A program made the position numbers and the translations under genes. The notes under the pieces are model-generated. The model did no database searches. It saw nothing but the letters and a program-made list of their open reading frames with translations, and had not been told where the DNA came from. Shown here one piece after another: positions 35,910 to 43,216 of a DNA stretch of 64,000 nt (the stretch's first letter is position 1; each line of letters opens with the position of its first letter). Origin of the DNA: Mesonia sp008017825 (GTDB lineage Bacteria > Bacteroidota > Bacteroidia > Flavobacteriales > Flavobacteriaceae); contig NZ_VRLS01000012.1 of the NCBI RefSeq assembly GCF_008017825.1, positions 62,001-126,000 of the forward strand. Reading direction: 5' to 3'.

Positions 35910-36514
35910 GCAAAATCAAACTGTTTTTTATATTCATTAAAAAGTTGATAAAGTGATAGGAAGAATGAAATATTTATTAGAATAAATATCGCTAAAACCC
36001 ATTCATAATAGGGTATTTCTTTTGCTAACACATACATATGCATGATATAATCAAAAGATGTAATAATAGTTACTAACTTATGAATATGAAGGTATTTCTG
36101 CTTTTTATAAGTCTTTGTAATTAATACAATGACTACAAATTCTAAAAAGAACAAGCCCAAACTAAAAAGCATTAAATGCTGTTTTAAAAAATCAAATAAA
36201 ACAACAGTTATTATTACAACAGCAGCAGTAATTACTAATGACAAAGGATGAAATAGGTTTTTGCCTACCATTTGTAAAACTTTCTTTAAAGATTCTTTAG
36301 CAAAAGAATCTGTTTGTTTTAAAAGCTCCTTTTTATTCGCTACCATATAAGACTTAAAAGCTTCATAAAAATCAATATGCTCTTCTTCCATTTTAGCTTC
36401 TATCGCACTTGCTACATGGTCTAATATTTCTAAACGAACATCTATATATTCTACCCCAGAGTTTTTTAGGTAATTGTCTATAAACTCTAACTCATCCTTG
36501 CTCAACTTTCTCAT
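35906..36514 (-). CDS. Membrane protein with N-terminal DHxA-motif helical domain (paralogue B)
   Basis: 202 residues: a helical N-terminal domain (about 1-85, with YIDVRLEILDHVASAIEAKMEEE) and four membrane helices. The motif Y-x-D-V-x-L-E-x-x-D-H-x-A-x-A-I-E matches the adjacent paralogue. It overlaps the PadR gene and the next gene by 4 bases each, so expression is coupled to PadR. Function unknown; a membrane partner or effector of the PadR regulator is plausible. Confidence 0.75.
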   Translation of the reverse strand: MRKLSKDELEFIDNYLKNSGVEYIDVRLEILDHVASAIEAKMEEEHIDFYEAFKSYMVANKKELLKQTDSFAKESLKKVLQMVGKNLFHPLSLVITAAVVIITVVLFDFLKQHLMLFSLGLFFLEFVVIVLITKTYKKQKYLHIHKLVTIITSFDYIMHMYVLAKEIPYYEWVLAIFILINISFFLSLYQLFNEYKKQFDFA

Positions 36515-36849
36515 CCTAAACTCGGTTTTGGGTTCATAAGTCCGTTCATGGTTTCCATAAAGCGCTCTAGTTCTTGGAGTTTAGATACTGTTTCGGTAGT
36601 TCCTTTTTGGGTAAGTTTATAATATTTACGCAAACGATTATCTACTTTTTGCATTTCTACTTCTAGCAAACCATCGGCTTCTAACTTATGTAAAGCAGGA
36701 TAAAGGGCACCTTCGGTAATCTTTAATTCACCTTTAGTAAGTTCTTTTACCCGCTGGGTTATTTCGTAGCCATACATTTTATCTTCCTTAGAAAGCAATT
36801 TTAAAATGATGGTCGAAAGACTTCCCTTATATAACTTTGAATTCGACAT
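36511..36849 (-). CDS. PadR-family transcriptional regulator
   Basis: Winged-helix repressor of 112 residues from the ATG at 36849 (an ATG five codons earlier is also possible). PadR features are YGYEITQRVKELT, the recognition helix region ITEGALYPALHKLEADG and the wing KVDNRLRKYYKLT. PadR proteins typically sense small molecules or envelope stress and repress their own operon. It heads an operon with two paralogous membrane proteins and possibly the ABC pair. A candidate operator and -7 element lie just upstream. Confidence 0.92.
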   Translation of the reverse strand: MSNSKLYKGSLSTIILKLLSKEDKMYGYEITQRVKELTKGELKITEGALYPALHKLEADGLLEVEMQKVDNRLRKYYKLTQKGTTETVSKLQELERFMETMNGLMNPKPSLG

Positions 36850-36872
36850 AAATTTTGGTTTCAACTAGAATT

Positions 36873-36895
36873 CAAACATACATAAATTTCTTATG
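36873..36895 (-). promoter_or_regulatory. -7 element and candidate PadR operator
   Basis: On the minus strand, TATGTTTG (36873-36880) is directly preceded by the inverted repeat CATAA-N5-TTATG (36881-36895). PadR proteins bind AT-rich dyads of this sort next to their own promoter, so self-regulation is likely but unproven. Confidence 0.45.
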
Positions 36896-36928
36896 CATAA
36901 AAAACTTAGGTATTAGTTTTTATCTTAT

Positions 36929-36962
36929 TTGCTTTAAAAGAACGGCGGACTTTGTATTTTTG
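36929..36962 (+). promoter_or_regulatory. Promoter of the PaaE-like reductase gene
   Basis: TTG (36929-36931), a 23-base spacer and TATTTTTG (36955-36962) match the Bacteroidetes consensus. The ATG follows 18 bases later, which excludes the longer reading frame starting at 36855. Confidence 0.65.
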
Positions 36963-36980
36963 CCAAAAATTTTGAAGAAA

Positions 36981-38033
36981 ATGAAAAATTTTCATCCGTT
37001 AACGGTAAAAGAAATCATAAGAGAAACTCCAAAAGCAATTAGTATTGTTTTTGAGATTCCGCAAGAATTAAAAGAAGTATTTCACTTCGATGCGGGACAA
37101 TATATCACTATCAAGAAAAAATTTGATGGTAAAGAAGTAAGACGTTCTTATTCTATTTCATCTACTCCTGGTTGTAGTCATTTAAAAGTGAGCGTTAAGC
37201 AGGTAGAAGGTGGTTTATTTTCATCCTACGCCAACAATCAGCTAAAAGAGGGAGAGGTTTTAGAAGTTTTTCCGCCAGAAGGCAAATTTATCTATCAAGC
37301 TCCAAACGATGGCAAATCTCACGATTATTCAGCTTTTGCAGCAGGTAGCGGAATAACCCCTATACTTTCTATCTTAAAAAGTGTTTTAAAGAAAGAACAG
37401 CACAGCAGGTTTGTCTTAGTTTACGGAAATAAAACTCCGCAAGAAACCATCTACTTTAAAGAGTTGTTAGAAATTCAGCAAGAGTTTCCAGACCGTGTAT
37501 TTATCGAGTTTGTATACAGTCAAGCAAAAGATAAAGATTCTTTCTTTGGCAGAATTGAACGCAGTACCGTTAATTTTGTACTGAAAAATAAATTTAAAGG
37601 TCATCATTTTGAAGCGGTTTACCTTTGCGGACCTGAACAAATGATCGATTTAGTCTCTGAAGTGTTACAAGAAAATGAGGTTGAAAAAGAACGCATACAT
37701 TTTGAATTGTTTACCTCAACAGAAACAGGAGAGGTAGATGCCAACCTTGACGGAAAAACCACGATTACGGTGATGGTTGATGATGAGGAAACCACCTTTG
37801 AAATGGACCAAAAAGCTACCATTTTAGATGCGGTTCTTGATAAAGATCTAGACGCTCCTTATTCTTGCCAAGGCGGAATTTGCAGTAGCTGCATTGCTCG
37901 CATCACCGAAGGAAAAGCCGAAATGATGAAAAATCAAATCTTAACCGACGAAGAGATCGAAGAAGGTTTAACACTTACGTGCCAAGCACATCCTACGACA
38001 TCGACGATTAAAGTTGATTTTGATGATGTATAG
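36981..38033 (+). CDS. PaaE-like ferredoxin-NAD(P)H reductase with C-terminal 2Fe-2S domain
   Basis: 350 residues with three parts: an FAD domain (RRSYSISS motif at about 54-61), an NAD(P)-binding domain (AAGSGITPI, later YLCGPEQMI) and a plant-type 2Fe-2S ferredoxin domain (CQGGICSSC ... LTCQAHP) that holds the four cluster cysteines. This architecture is that of PaaE, the electron-transfer subunit of phenylacetyl-CoA epoxidase, and of related oxygenase reductases. No oxygenase genes lie nearby, so its partner is unknown. Single-gene unit. A 10-bp fragment CCGTTAACGG of the iterated palindrome is near the start (36996-37005). Confidence 0.92.
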   Translation: MKNFHPLTVKEIIRETPKAISIVFEIPQELKEVFHFDAGQYITIKKKFDGKEVRRSYSISSTPGCSHLKVSVKQVEGGLFSSYANNQLKEGEVLEVFPPEGKFIYQAPNDGKSHDYSAFAAGSGITPILSILKSVLKKEQHSRFVLVYGNKTPQETIYFKELLEIQQEFPDRVFIEFVYSQAKDKDSFFGRIERSTVNFVLKNKFKGHHFEAVYLCGPEQMIDLVSEVLQENEVEKERIHFELFTSTETGEVDANLDGKTTITVMVDDEETTFEMDQKATILDAVLDKDLDAPYSCQGGICSSCIARITEGKAEMMKNQILTDEEIEEGLTLTCQAHPTTSTIKVDFDDV

Positions 38034-38044
38034 TTAGTAGTGAA

Positions 38045-38099
38045 GATGAGACGATATGAGCCTCAGGCTTTTCATACTGAACAAGTTCAGCATCTCATC
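38045..38099. repeat. REP-like element downstream of the reductase
   Basis: Outer arms GATGAG (38045-38050) and CTCATC (38094-38099) enclose the perfect palindrome CTGAACAAGTTCAG (38077-38090) and a smaller GAGCCTCAGGCTT hairpin. The CTGAAC..GTTCAG/CATCTCATC pattern resembles dispersed intergenic repeats of many bacteria. Confidence 0.55.
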
Positions 38100-38114
38100 A
38101 ATATAAAAAATTTA

Positions 38115-38144
38115 AAAACCTCTCTTTTACAGAGAGGTTTTTTT
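38115..38144 (+). terminator. Terminator after the reductase
   Basis: AAAACCTCTCT-TTTAC-AGAGAGGTTTT followed by a T-run; an A-run on the left would also allow use by the minus-strand genes to the right. Confidence 0.85.
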
Positions 38145-38166
38145 ATGAATTTAATAGGTGTAATAT

Positions 38167-38352
38167 TTATTTTTCCTTCTCAAACCCTCTTTTCATCATT
38201 TTGATGGTGGTTCTAGTAATATCATATCCCAAAAGGAGAAGTATTGCTAAATAAGAAGCTGCAGCTAATTTTTCTTCTTCATAATTTACATCGTGAAAAT
38301 GAAAGATGATAAAAAATACAGCTACAATTTTATATAGTAAATTTAATTTCAT
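38167..38352 (-). CDS. Small membrane protein
   Basis: 61 residues with two hydrophobic segments (about 4-18 and 32-45) and a basic C-terminus (RTTIKMMKRGFEKEK). Not recognised. Its start overlaps the stop of the upstream small gene by 4 bases (ATGA), so it is part of the small-protein cluster 38167-39014. Confidence 0.6.
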   Translation of the reverse strand: MKLNLLYKIVAVFFIIFHFHDVNYEEEKLAAASYLAILLLLGYDITRTTIKMMKRGFEKEK

Positions 38353-38555
38353 AATTCATTCTTTATTGAAGTTGAAACATAAGTTTTATATGCATAGACT
38401 CCTAACCAAACTAACCCAGCCGCTATCAGAAATAGGTAGTTGAAAGATGTTCTTTCAGTAAAGAAATACATATATCCTCCAAAGAGAATTAAGGCTATTC
38501 CGTTAAAAAGACATCTCTTCTTACTGGGGTTTAAAAATTCTAATGTTTTGTTCAT
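38349..38555 (-). CDS. Small two-helix membrane protein
   Basis: 68 residues from the ATG at 38555: MNKTLEFLNPSKKRCLF, then two membrane helices (about 18-32 and 40-55). The frame is open upstream to 38669, but that part overlaps the PLDc_N gene in another frame and reads as unlikely protein (Cys- and Ser-rich), so the short form is chosen. Function unknown. Confidence 0.6.
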   Translation of the reverse strand: MNKTLEFLNPSKKRCLFNGIALILFGGYMYFFTERTSFNYLFLIAAGLVWLGVYAYKTYVSTSIKNEL

Positions 38556-38566
38556 AAAAATTTCGA

Positions 38567-38785
38567 TTAATAAGCAGGTTGTTGTTTTGCTCTTTGATTT
38601 TGTATGACTGCATTTGCATAATAAACAGCTGCACCAACGAGAGGAAAAGCCAACACGATGAGTACCCAAAGAACTTTTGGTAAGCTTTCTTTTTCGTTTT
38701 TAAGAATTAAAAACAAGCTTCCGCCAATAAAAAAAATGGAAAAAATTAAAAGAATTAGCAAAAATAACGGAGTTTGCAGTGTCAT
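38567..38785 (-). CDS. PLDc_N-domain small membrane protein
   Basis: 72 residues with two membrane helices (about 6-27 and 39-58). The second shows the pattern KVLWVLIVLAFPLVGAAVYY of the phospholipase D-nuclease N-terminal (PLDc_N) domain, found alone in many small proteins of unknown role. It starts the three-gene run of tiny membrane proteins. Confidence 0.75.
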   Translation of the reverse strand: MTLQTPLFLLILLIFSIFFIGGSLFLILKNEKESLPKVLWVLIVLAFPLVGAAVYYANAVIQNQRAKQQPAY

Positions 38786-38834
38786 AATTCAAGTATTTAA
38801 AAATAAATGTAAAGAAAATCTTTTATACGAAAAA

Positions 38835-39014
38835 TTATTCCTGAGTTATCCTCCATATTTTAGCAATCACGTAAAGCACAAAAACTCCGATAAGGATATA
38901 CAGTCTTCTTCTCTTATTTTGGTCGAGTTCTTTAAAACGATACAAGTTTACCGAAATATATAAAGCGCATATTCCTATTATGATATACGTAAAAATTGGG
39001 GTATTAAAATCCAT
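38835..39014 (-). CDS. Very small membrane protein (59 residues)
   Basis: Reading on the minus strand from the ATG at 39012-39014 gives MDFNTPIFTYIIIGICALYI..., a 59-residue protein ending at a TAA at 38835-38837. It has two hydrophobic segments (about 8-23 and 38-50), separated by a basic RFKELDQNKRRR loop. It begins 3 bases after the CPBP protease stop, so it is almost certainly translated from the same message. Function unknown; easily missed because of its size. Confidence 0.7.
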   Translation of the reverse strand: MDFNTPIFTYIIIGICALYISVNLYRFKELDQNKRRRLYILIGVFVLYVIAKIWRITQE

Positions 39015-39017
39015 AGT

Positions 39018-39911
39018 TTAATTAATAAGTTCTTCTTGTTTTAGTAATTGCTCTAGCTCTTTGCTGTAATGATATACCTCTTTTTGATTGTTCGTGTAGA
39101 TTTTAAAATCATATCTCATAAAGGGAATATTTTCTACCCAAATGCTTCCTTCTTCAATATTATTTGTTTGTTCGAGCATGGGTTTTGCTTTTCCAATAGA
39201 CATATTATGAATATACAAAGTATCTTTATTTGCACTCGATGAAAACGTGCTTGTATTACTATCTAAAATAGCTCGTTCTTTATATTCTACGACTAAATTT
39301 TCACTTTCTATACGGTGATTTTTAGAAGAAGGATATTGTAAAGCCATAAATAGCAATAACATTAATAACCCGTTGTAAAAAGCGTGAAATAACATTGCTT
39401 TTATGAGTCCGAAGTTAATGGTGATCCATAATAAAATTAACCCCATCCCAAATTGTGCTAAAATGGCTATCGTACCTAATGAGGTCATAAAGTCTTCTGC
39501 GGTATAATGAATCCCTGCAAAGAGTACCGCATTCATAATAAGTAATGTATTAATGTGTTTTTTGCCACTTCTATCATTCACAAATATCGTCGCGATATAT
39601 AACACTAGTAATGCTAAAGCAAAATAGCTAAACGACAATCCTATAAAAACAAGCAGAACTATAAAAGATATAATCCTAAGCCATCTTTTAGCGGTAAAAA
39701 AACCTCTAAAAGCGACTTCTTCTAAAAGCGGAGCAAGAATAACTGCCATCACAACAAACCACTCAAATAAAAGCTTATCTCCTATCATATCTCTAGAAAT
39801 AGGTGGATATTCTATTCCTAAAGCTGAAAATATCGCGTATAAAAAGATTAATAAAGTAAAGCTAGCTACACCAAGTTTTAAGAGCCAGTTTTTGAGCGTG
39901 TTTTTAAACAT
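39018..39911 (-). CDS. CPBP-family intramembrane metalloprotease
   Basis: 297 residues with about eight membrane helices. The CAAX-protease/bacteriocin-processing (Abi/CPBP) motifs are Glu64-Glu65-x-x-x-Arg69 (EEVAFRG), His135 (FAGIHYT) and His176-x-x-x-Asn180 (HAFYN). These are the presumed zinc and catalytic residues. The soluble C-terminal about 90 residues are specific to this protein. Substrate unknown; the adjacent tiny membrane proteins are possible candidates. It directly follows the GT9 gene with no gap. Confidence 0.85.
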   Translation of the reverse strand: MFKNTLKNWLLKLGVASFTLLIFLYAIFSALGIEYPPISRDMIGDKLLFEWFVVMAVILAPLLEEVAFRGFFTAKRWLRIISFIVLLVFIGLSFSYFALALLVLYIATIFVNDRSGKKHINTLLIMNAVLFAGIHYTAEDFMTSLGTIAILAQFGMGLILLWITINFGLIKAMLFHAFYNGLLMLLLFMALQYPSSKNHRIESENLVVEYKERAILDSNTSTFSSSANKDTLYIHNMSIGKAKPMLEQTNNIEEGSIWVENIPFMRYDFKIYTNNQKEVYHYSKELEQLLKQEELIN

Positions 39912-40949
39912 TTATACAAATGATTTAATTTTATCTATAATCTTCCTTGGCGGAATACTTTCCATCACAGCTTCATAGCCTTCTACTTGCTTATTTCCAT
40001 AGATGGAAGTAGGTAAAAAAGGATATTTCTTTAAATTTGGAAGTACTTGATTTTCTATTGGTTGCTGAAATGGTGCAAAACCAGCATAAGGATGAGTGGC
40101 TCCCCACACTGTGACTACCGGAATTTGATACATAGCAGCCATATGCCCGTTTCCACTATCCATAGAAAGCATCACGTCTAGATTGGCGATGATATGTAAT
40201 TCTTCCGCGAAAGCGTAAACACCTACCAAGCTGGTGACATTTTGATATTTTGAAGCTAAAGCAGATAATAATTGCTTTTCATTTTCACCGCCGCCAAACA
40301 AGAAAACCTGAAGATTCTCTTCTGCATTTAACTCCGCGATTACCTCTTCCATTAAAGAAAGCGGATACATTTTTGATTCGTGAGCGGCAAACGGAGCTAT
40401 CCCTATCCATTTTTTGGTATTCGGTTGTAGCTGCTGCTGAAATTGCTTAGGTAAATTTGGTTTTTTAAACTTAACATCTTGCGATAGATCCACAGGAAAA
40501 CCTAATTGTGCCAATACCTTTTCATAACGCTTGTGAGTCGTTTTTAACGGCCGAATGCTTTTAAGTTTTAAAGCTGTAAGTTGTTTTTTCTCTGTTCTGC
40601 CTTTGTCTATCGCTGCAGATTTAATTCCGTAAAGGAAAAAGAAAAACCGAAGAATCTTAGAACGCAAGACGTTATGAACATCGGCTACCGCGTCTACTTC
40701 CAAGCTTTTTATCTCTTTCGCTAATTTCCACAGACCAAGAATACCTTTATGCTTTGTTTTTACATCTGCAGCAAGCACATTGACTTCTGGTAAATCTTTA
40801 AAAAGCTTTCCAAAAAAAGGTTTGGTTACCACCGTCACTTTTACGTGTGAATGCTGCTTTAAAAATCTTCTTAATATGGGAACCAACATCGCCACATCGC
40901 CCAAGGCTGAGAGTCTTATAATGGCGATGTGTTGAACTGTTGTTTTCAC
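39912..40949 (-). CDS. Glycosyltransferase family 9 (heptosyltransferase-like)
   Basis: 345 residues. The start IAIIRLSALGDVAMLVPILRRF is the GT9 signature. The C-terminal half has IGIAPFAAHESKMYPL and MLSMDSGNGHMAAMYQIPVVTVWGATHP, the nucleotide-sugar binding part of heptosyltransferases and related enzymes. Probably adds a sugar to the lipopolysaccharide core. It is followed by the CPBP gene and preceded by DUF4254, a common flavobacterial neighbour. A degenerate CTTCCGCGAAAGCG element lies inside near 40203. Confidence 0.9.
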   Translation of the reverse strand: MKTTVQHIAIIRLSALGDVAMLVPILRRFLKQHSHVKVTVVTKPFFGKLFKDLPEVNVLAADVKTKHKGILGLWKLAKEIKSLEVDAVADVHNVLRSKILRFFFFLYGIKSAAIDKGRTEKKQLTALKLKSIRPLKTTHKRYEKVLAQLGFPVDLSQDVKFKKPNLPKQFQQQLQPNTKKWIGIAPFAAHESKMYPLSLMEEVIAELNAEENLQVFLFGGGENEKQLLSALASKYQNVTSLVGVYAFAEELHIIANLDVMLSMDSGNGHMAAMYQIPVVTVWGATHPYAGFAPFQQPIENQVLPNLKKYPFLPTSIYGNKQVEGYEAVMESIPPRKIIDKIKSFV

Positions 40950-40959
40950 TTGGCGTGAA

Positions 40960-41568
40960 TTATTTTTGACCTCTTAAAACAGGATTAAGCTCGTCATCAT
41001 TGTACATTTTCATTTGCTTGTAAACTTTCATGTACTTGTCACCATTTTCAATATCGGTAAGCAATTGATTAATCGCTGTAGATAAATCTACACGTTGCTC
41101 TAACAACACATCTAATTTTGCTTGGCAAGCCATTTGGTGTTCTTGAGAAGCATCTTTACGTGTTGCTTCTTCATGCATATGATAAATTTTTAAAGCTAAA
41201 ATCGATAAACGATCTACCCCCCAAGCCGGACTCTCGGTATTAATGGTAGCATCTGCCTTTGGAGTTGCATCTTTATACTTCTCTAAGAAATAAGAATCGA
41301 TATACTCTACCATATCGGTACGATCCTGGTTAGAAGCATCAATTTGACGTTTTAATTTTAACGCAGAAACAGGATCAATTTGTGGATCGCGTATAATATC
41401 TTCATAATGCCATTGCACCGTATCTATCCAAGATTTTCTATAAAGCAAATGCGCTAGTAAGTCTTCTTTTTCTCCATAAGGATTCTCAAAAGGTTGATCT
41501 ACTGTATTTACCTCGTGGTACTTTTCTATTACTTCTTGAAATATTTTATTTGCCTTGTCTGAAAACAT
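40960..41568 (-). CDS. DUF4254-family protein
   Basis: 202 residues, soluble and mainly alpha-helical, with conserved LLYRKSWIDTVQWHYEDIIRDP and NQDRTDMVEYID stretches. DUF4254 is a Bacteroidota family usually encoded beside a GT9 glycosyltransferase, as here (10-base gap). Function unknown. Confidence 0.85.
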   Translation of the reverse strand: MFSDKANKIFQEVIEKYHEVNTVDQPFENPYGEKEDLLAHLLYRKSWIDTVQWHYEDIIRDPQIDPVSALKLKRQIDASNQDRTDMVEYIDSYFLEKYKDATPKADATINTESPAWGVDRLSILALKIYHMHEEATRKDASQEHQMACQAKLDVLLEQRVDLSTAINQLLTDIENGDKYMKVYKQMKMYNDDELNPVLRGQK

Positions 41569-41579
41569 AATTTCTTTTT

Positions 41580-42578
41580 TTATTTCTTTAAAATATGTAA
41601 ATATTCTTGTGTGGCATTCGCCTTGTGATTTCTATTTTCGGTTTTATCTGCTTTAAAACGTTGGTAATCTTTTACCTTTAAGCTATAACTTCCATACTTT
41701 TCCATAATTTCTTTTATGGTTTCGGGAGGCATCAAACCTTCATTATTGTAACTTAAAAATACGGTTGAAAATTGAGCATCTTTAATCAAATTTTCAAATT
41801 GCTTGGCTACTTCTCCTTTTCTACAATAAGCAGATTTATAGTAATCGCGCAAACCGGTTTTACCTTTAGGTACAAAGGTATCATATTTTGCGATAGTAGT
41901 AAGTAAATGATAGTTTGCACCGTATTGCCTTGCATTATAAGGTGGATCTAAATATAAAATATCTCCGCTTATTTTTTTTATCAATTCATTACCGTCTTCT
42001 TGATAAACTTGATGAGCATTTTTGGTTTTATCAAAATCTGCTCCAACAATTTCGATAGCTTTAGCGGCAGATTTTTTTATCTTTTTTAAGTAAGCTCCAT
42101 ATACCGAAGCGGTATTGGCTACCTTATCGGCGCTTTCTAATAGTGATGTTAGCAAAAAGTAGTAAAGCGCATCATCAATTTCTTCTTGATTTTTCCACGT
42201 TTCAATTTGCTGTCTAACCGCATCTATTTTTTGTGCATTTTCTTGAGAGAAAAAAAGACGATCGGCATTTCCGTTTTCACCGTAATGCTCTGCAATAAAA
42301 CCTAATTGAGGGTTAAGCTCATTCAGTTTTTTTATGTAGTCTTGCTTCCGCGGAAGCGCACTGTGGTTGCCAATATAATTTTGAAGCAGGACGTAACTGT
42401 AAAACTCTACATCATTAGCAATAACTTGTTTTACTAAAGGTTTGAAGGTTCGCCCTACCCTGCCTGTTCCTGCAAATAAATCGCAAAACACAGCATCTTT
42501 TAAGGGTATAGAAATTTCTTGAGATACTACTTCTAAGATCCAAGAGGAGAGTTTATTTTTAGAGCCTATGTAATTCAT
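41580..42578 (-). CDS. DNA adenine-N6 methyltransferase (D12 class)
   Basis: 332 residues. N-terminal NYIGSKNKLSSWI, SAM-binding motif FCDLFAGTGRVG (31-42) and catalytic DPPY (211-214, in LYLDPPYNARQYGANYHL) mark the D12/alpha-class adenine methylases. The DPPYNxRQY form resembles enzymes of the NlaIII/FokI-type subgroup of type II systems. Target sequence unknown. It overlaps by 4 bases a gene encoding a possible PD-(D/E)xK nuclease, so a restriction-modification pair is likely. Palindrome GCTTCCGCGGAAGC lies inside. Confidence 0.88.
   Translation of the reverse strand: MNYIGSKNKLSSWILEVVSQEISIPLKDAVFCDLFAGTGRVGRTFKPLVKQVIANDVEFYSYVLLQNYIGNHSALPRKQDYIKKLNELNPQLGFIAEHYGENGNADRLFFSQENAQKIDAVRQQIETWKNQEEIDDALYYFLLTSLLESADKVANTASVYGAYLKKIKKSAAKAIEIVGADFDKTKNAHQVYQEDGNELIKKISGDILYLDPPYNARQYGANYHLLTTIAKYDTFVPKGKTGLRDYYKSAYCRKGEVAKQFENLIKDAQFSTVFLSYNNEGLMPPETIKEIMEKYGSYSLKVKDYQRFKADKTENRNHKANATQEYLHILKK
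42344..42357. repeat. Iterated palindrome GCTTCCGCGGAAGC
   Basis: 14-bp perfect palindrome inside the adenine methylase gene; third copy of the CTTCCGCGGAAG core. Confidence 0.7.
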
Positions 42579-43216
42579 TTAACTGCCCAAATTATATCGG
42601 ATAAAGCCGATTTTTCTTTCCATTGCAATGGAGTTAATAAAGAAGCATCAAAGGTACTTACATATTTTTGAATGATAGATTGCAACCACGTGATTTCTGC
42701 TTTTAACTTCCAATGTGCGCCATCTTCGGCATAAACCATTAAAAAAAGTCGGTTTTCTAGATGTTTTCGCTGCTGCTGACTTTGATTCTTGTATAACCAA
42801 TACAGTAGTTCTTCTTTGTGGTTTTGAGCATAATATATGGTTTGCTTAAATCCCTTAGGGAAAACTGAAGTTTTGTGGTCAAAATTAATTCCGTTAAGGT
42901 TAAAATCAACTAATCTATCTTTATTGTTTACTGCAGGAGTTACACCTTCAATTTGGGTGAAAATTTTCTCCACCGCTACCGCACTCCAGAAGTTATACCA
43001 ACGATTTGCAGCGTATTGAAATAGCTCTTTTTTATCTAAATTATAGGCTTCTATTGTAATTTTCATCACCTCTACTACCTCATCCCAAAAAGGAGTTTTA
43101 TAGATAAAATTGGTGTAACCGTCCCAAATATCATTTTGTTTTCTTCCCCATTCATAAGCATAAGGATGTCTTTTTTTTAACTCTTGTTCTATATCGTATA
43201 AAGAAAGACTTACCAT
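42575..43216 (-). CDS. Probable restriction endonuclease partner of the D12 methylase
   Basis: 213 residues, unrecognised as a whole. A PD-(D/E)xK-like active site can be read: Glu84 in a helix (AVEKIF), then Asp104 and Asp113-His-Lys115 in LVDFNLNGINFDHKTS, which fits D-x8-D-x-K on a beta hairpin. The gene overlaps the methylase start by 4 bases, so the two are coupled, the usual layout of small type II systems. It could also be an unrelated conserved protein. Confidence in the nuclease call is moderate. Confidence 0.5.
   Translation of the reverse strand: MVSLSLYDIEQELKKRHPYAYEWGRKQNDIWDGYTNFIYKTPFWDEVVEVMKITIEAYNLDKKELFQYAANRWYNFWSAVAVEKIFTQIEGVTPAVNNKDRLVDFNLNGINFDHKTSVFPKGFKQTIYYAQNHKEELLYWLYKNQSQQQRKHLENRLFLMVYAEDGAHWKLKAEITWLQSIIQKYVSTFDASLLTPLQWKEKSALSDIIWAVK

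Noticed and set aside
36855..36980. N-terminal extension of the PaaE-like reductase from 36855
   Set aside because: It crosses a consensus promoter and the PadR start, and family members begin at the MKNFHPL position.
38556..38669. Extended start of the 68-residue membrane protein
   Set aside because: The extension overlaps most of the PLDc_N coding region in another frame and reads as a Cys/Ser/Lys-rich sequence with no conservation pattern.
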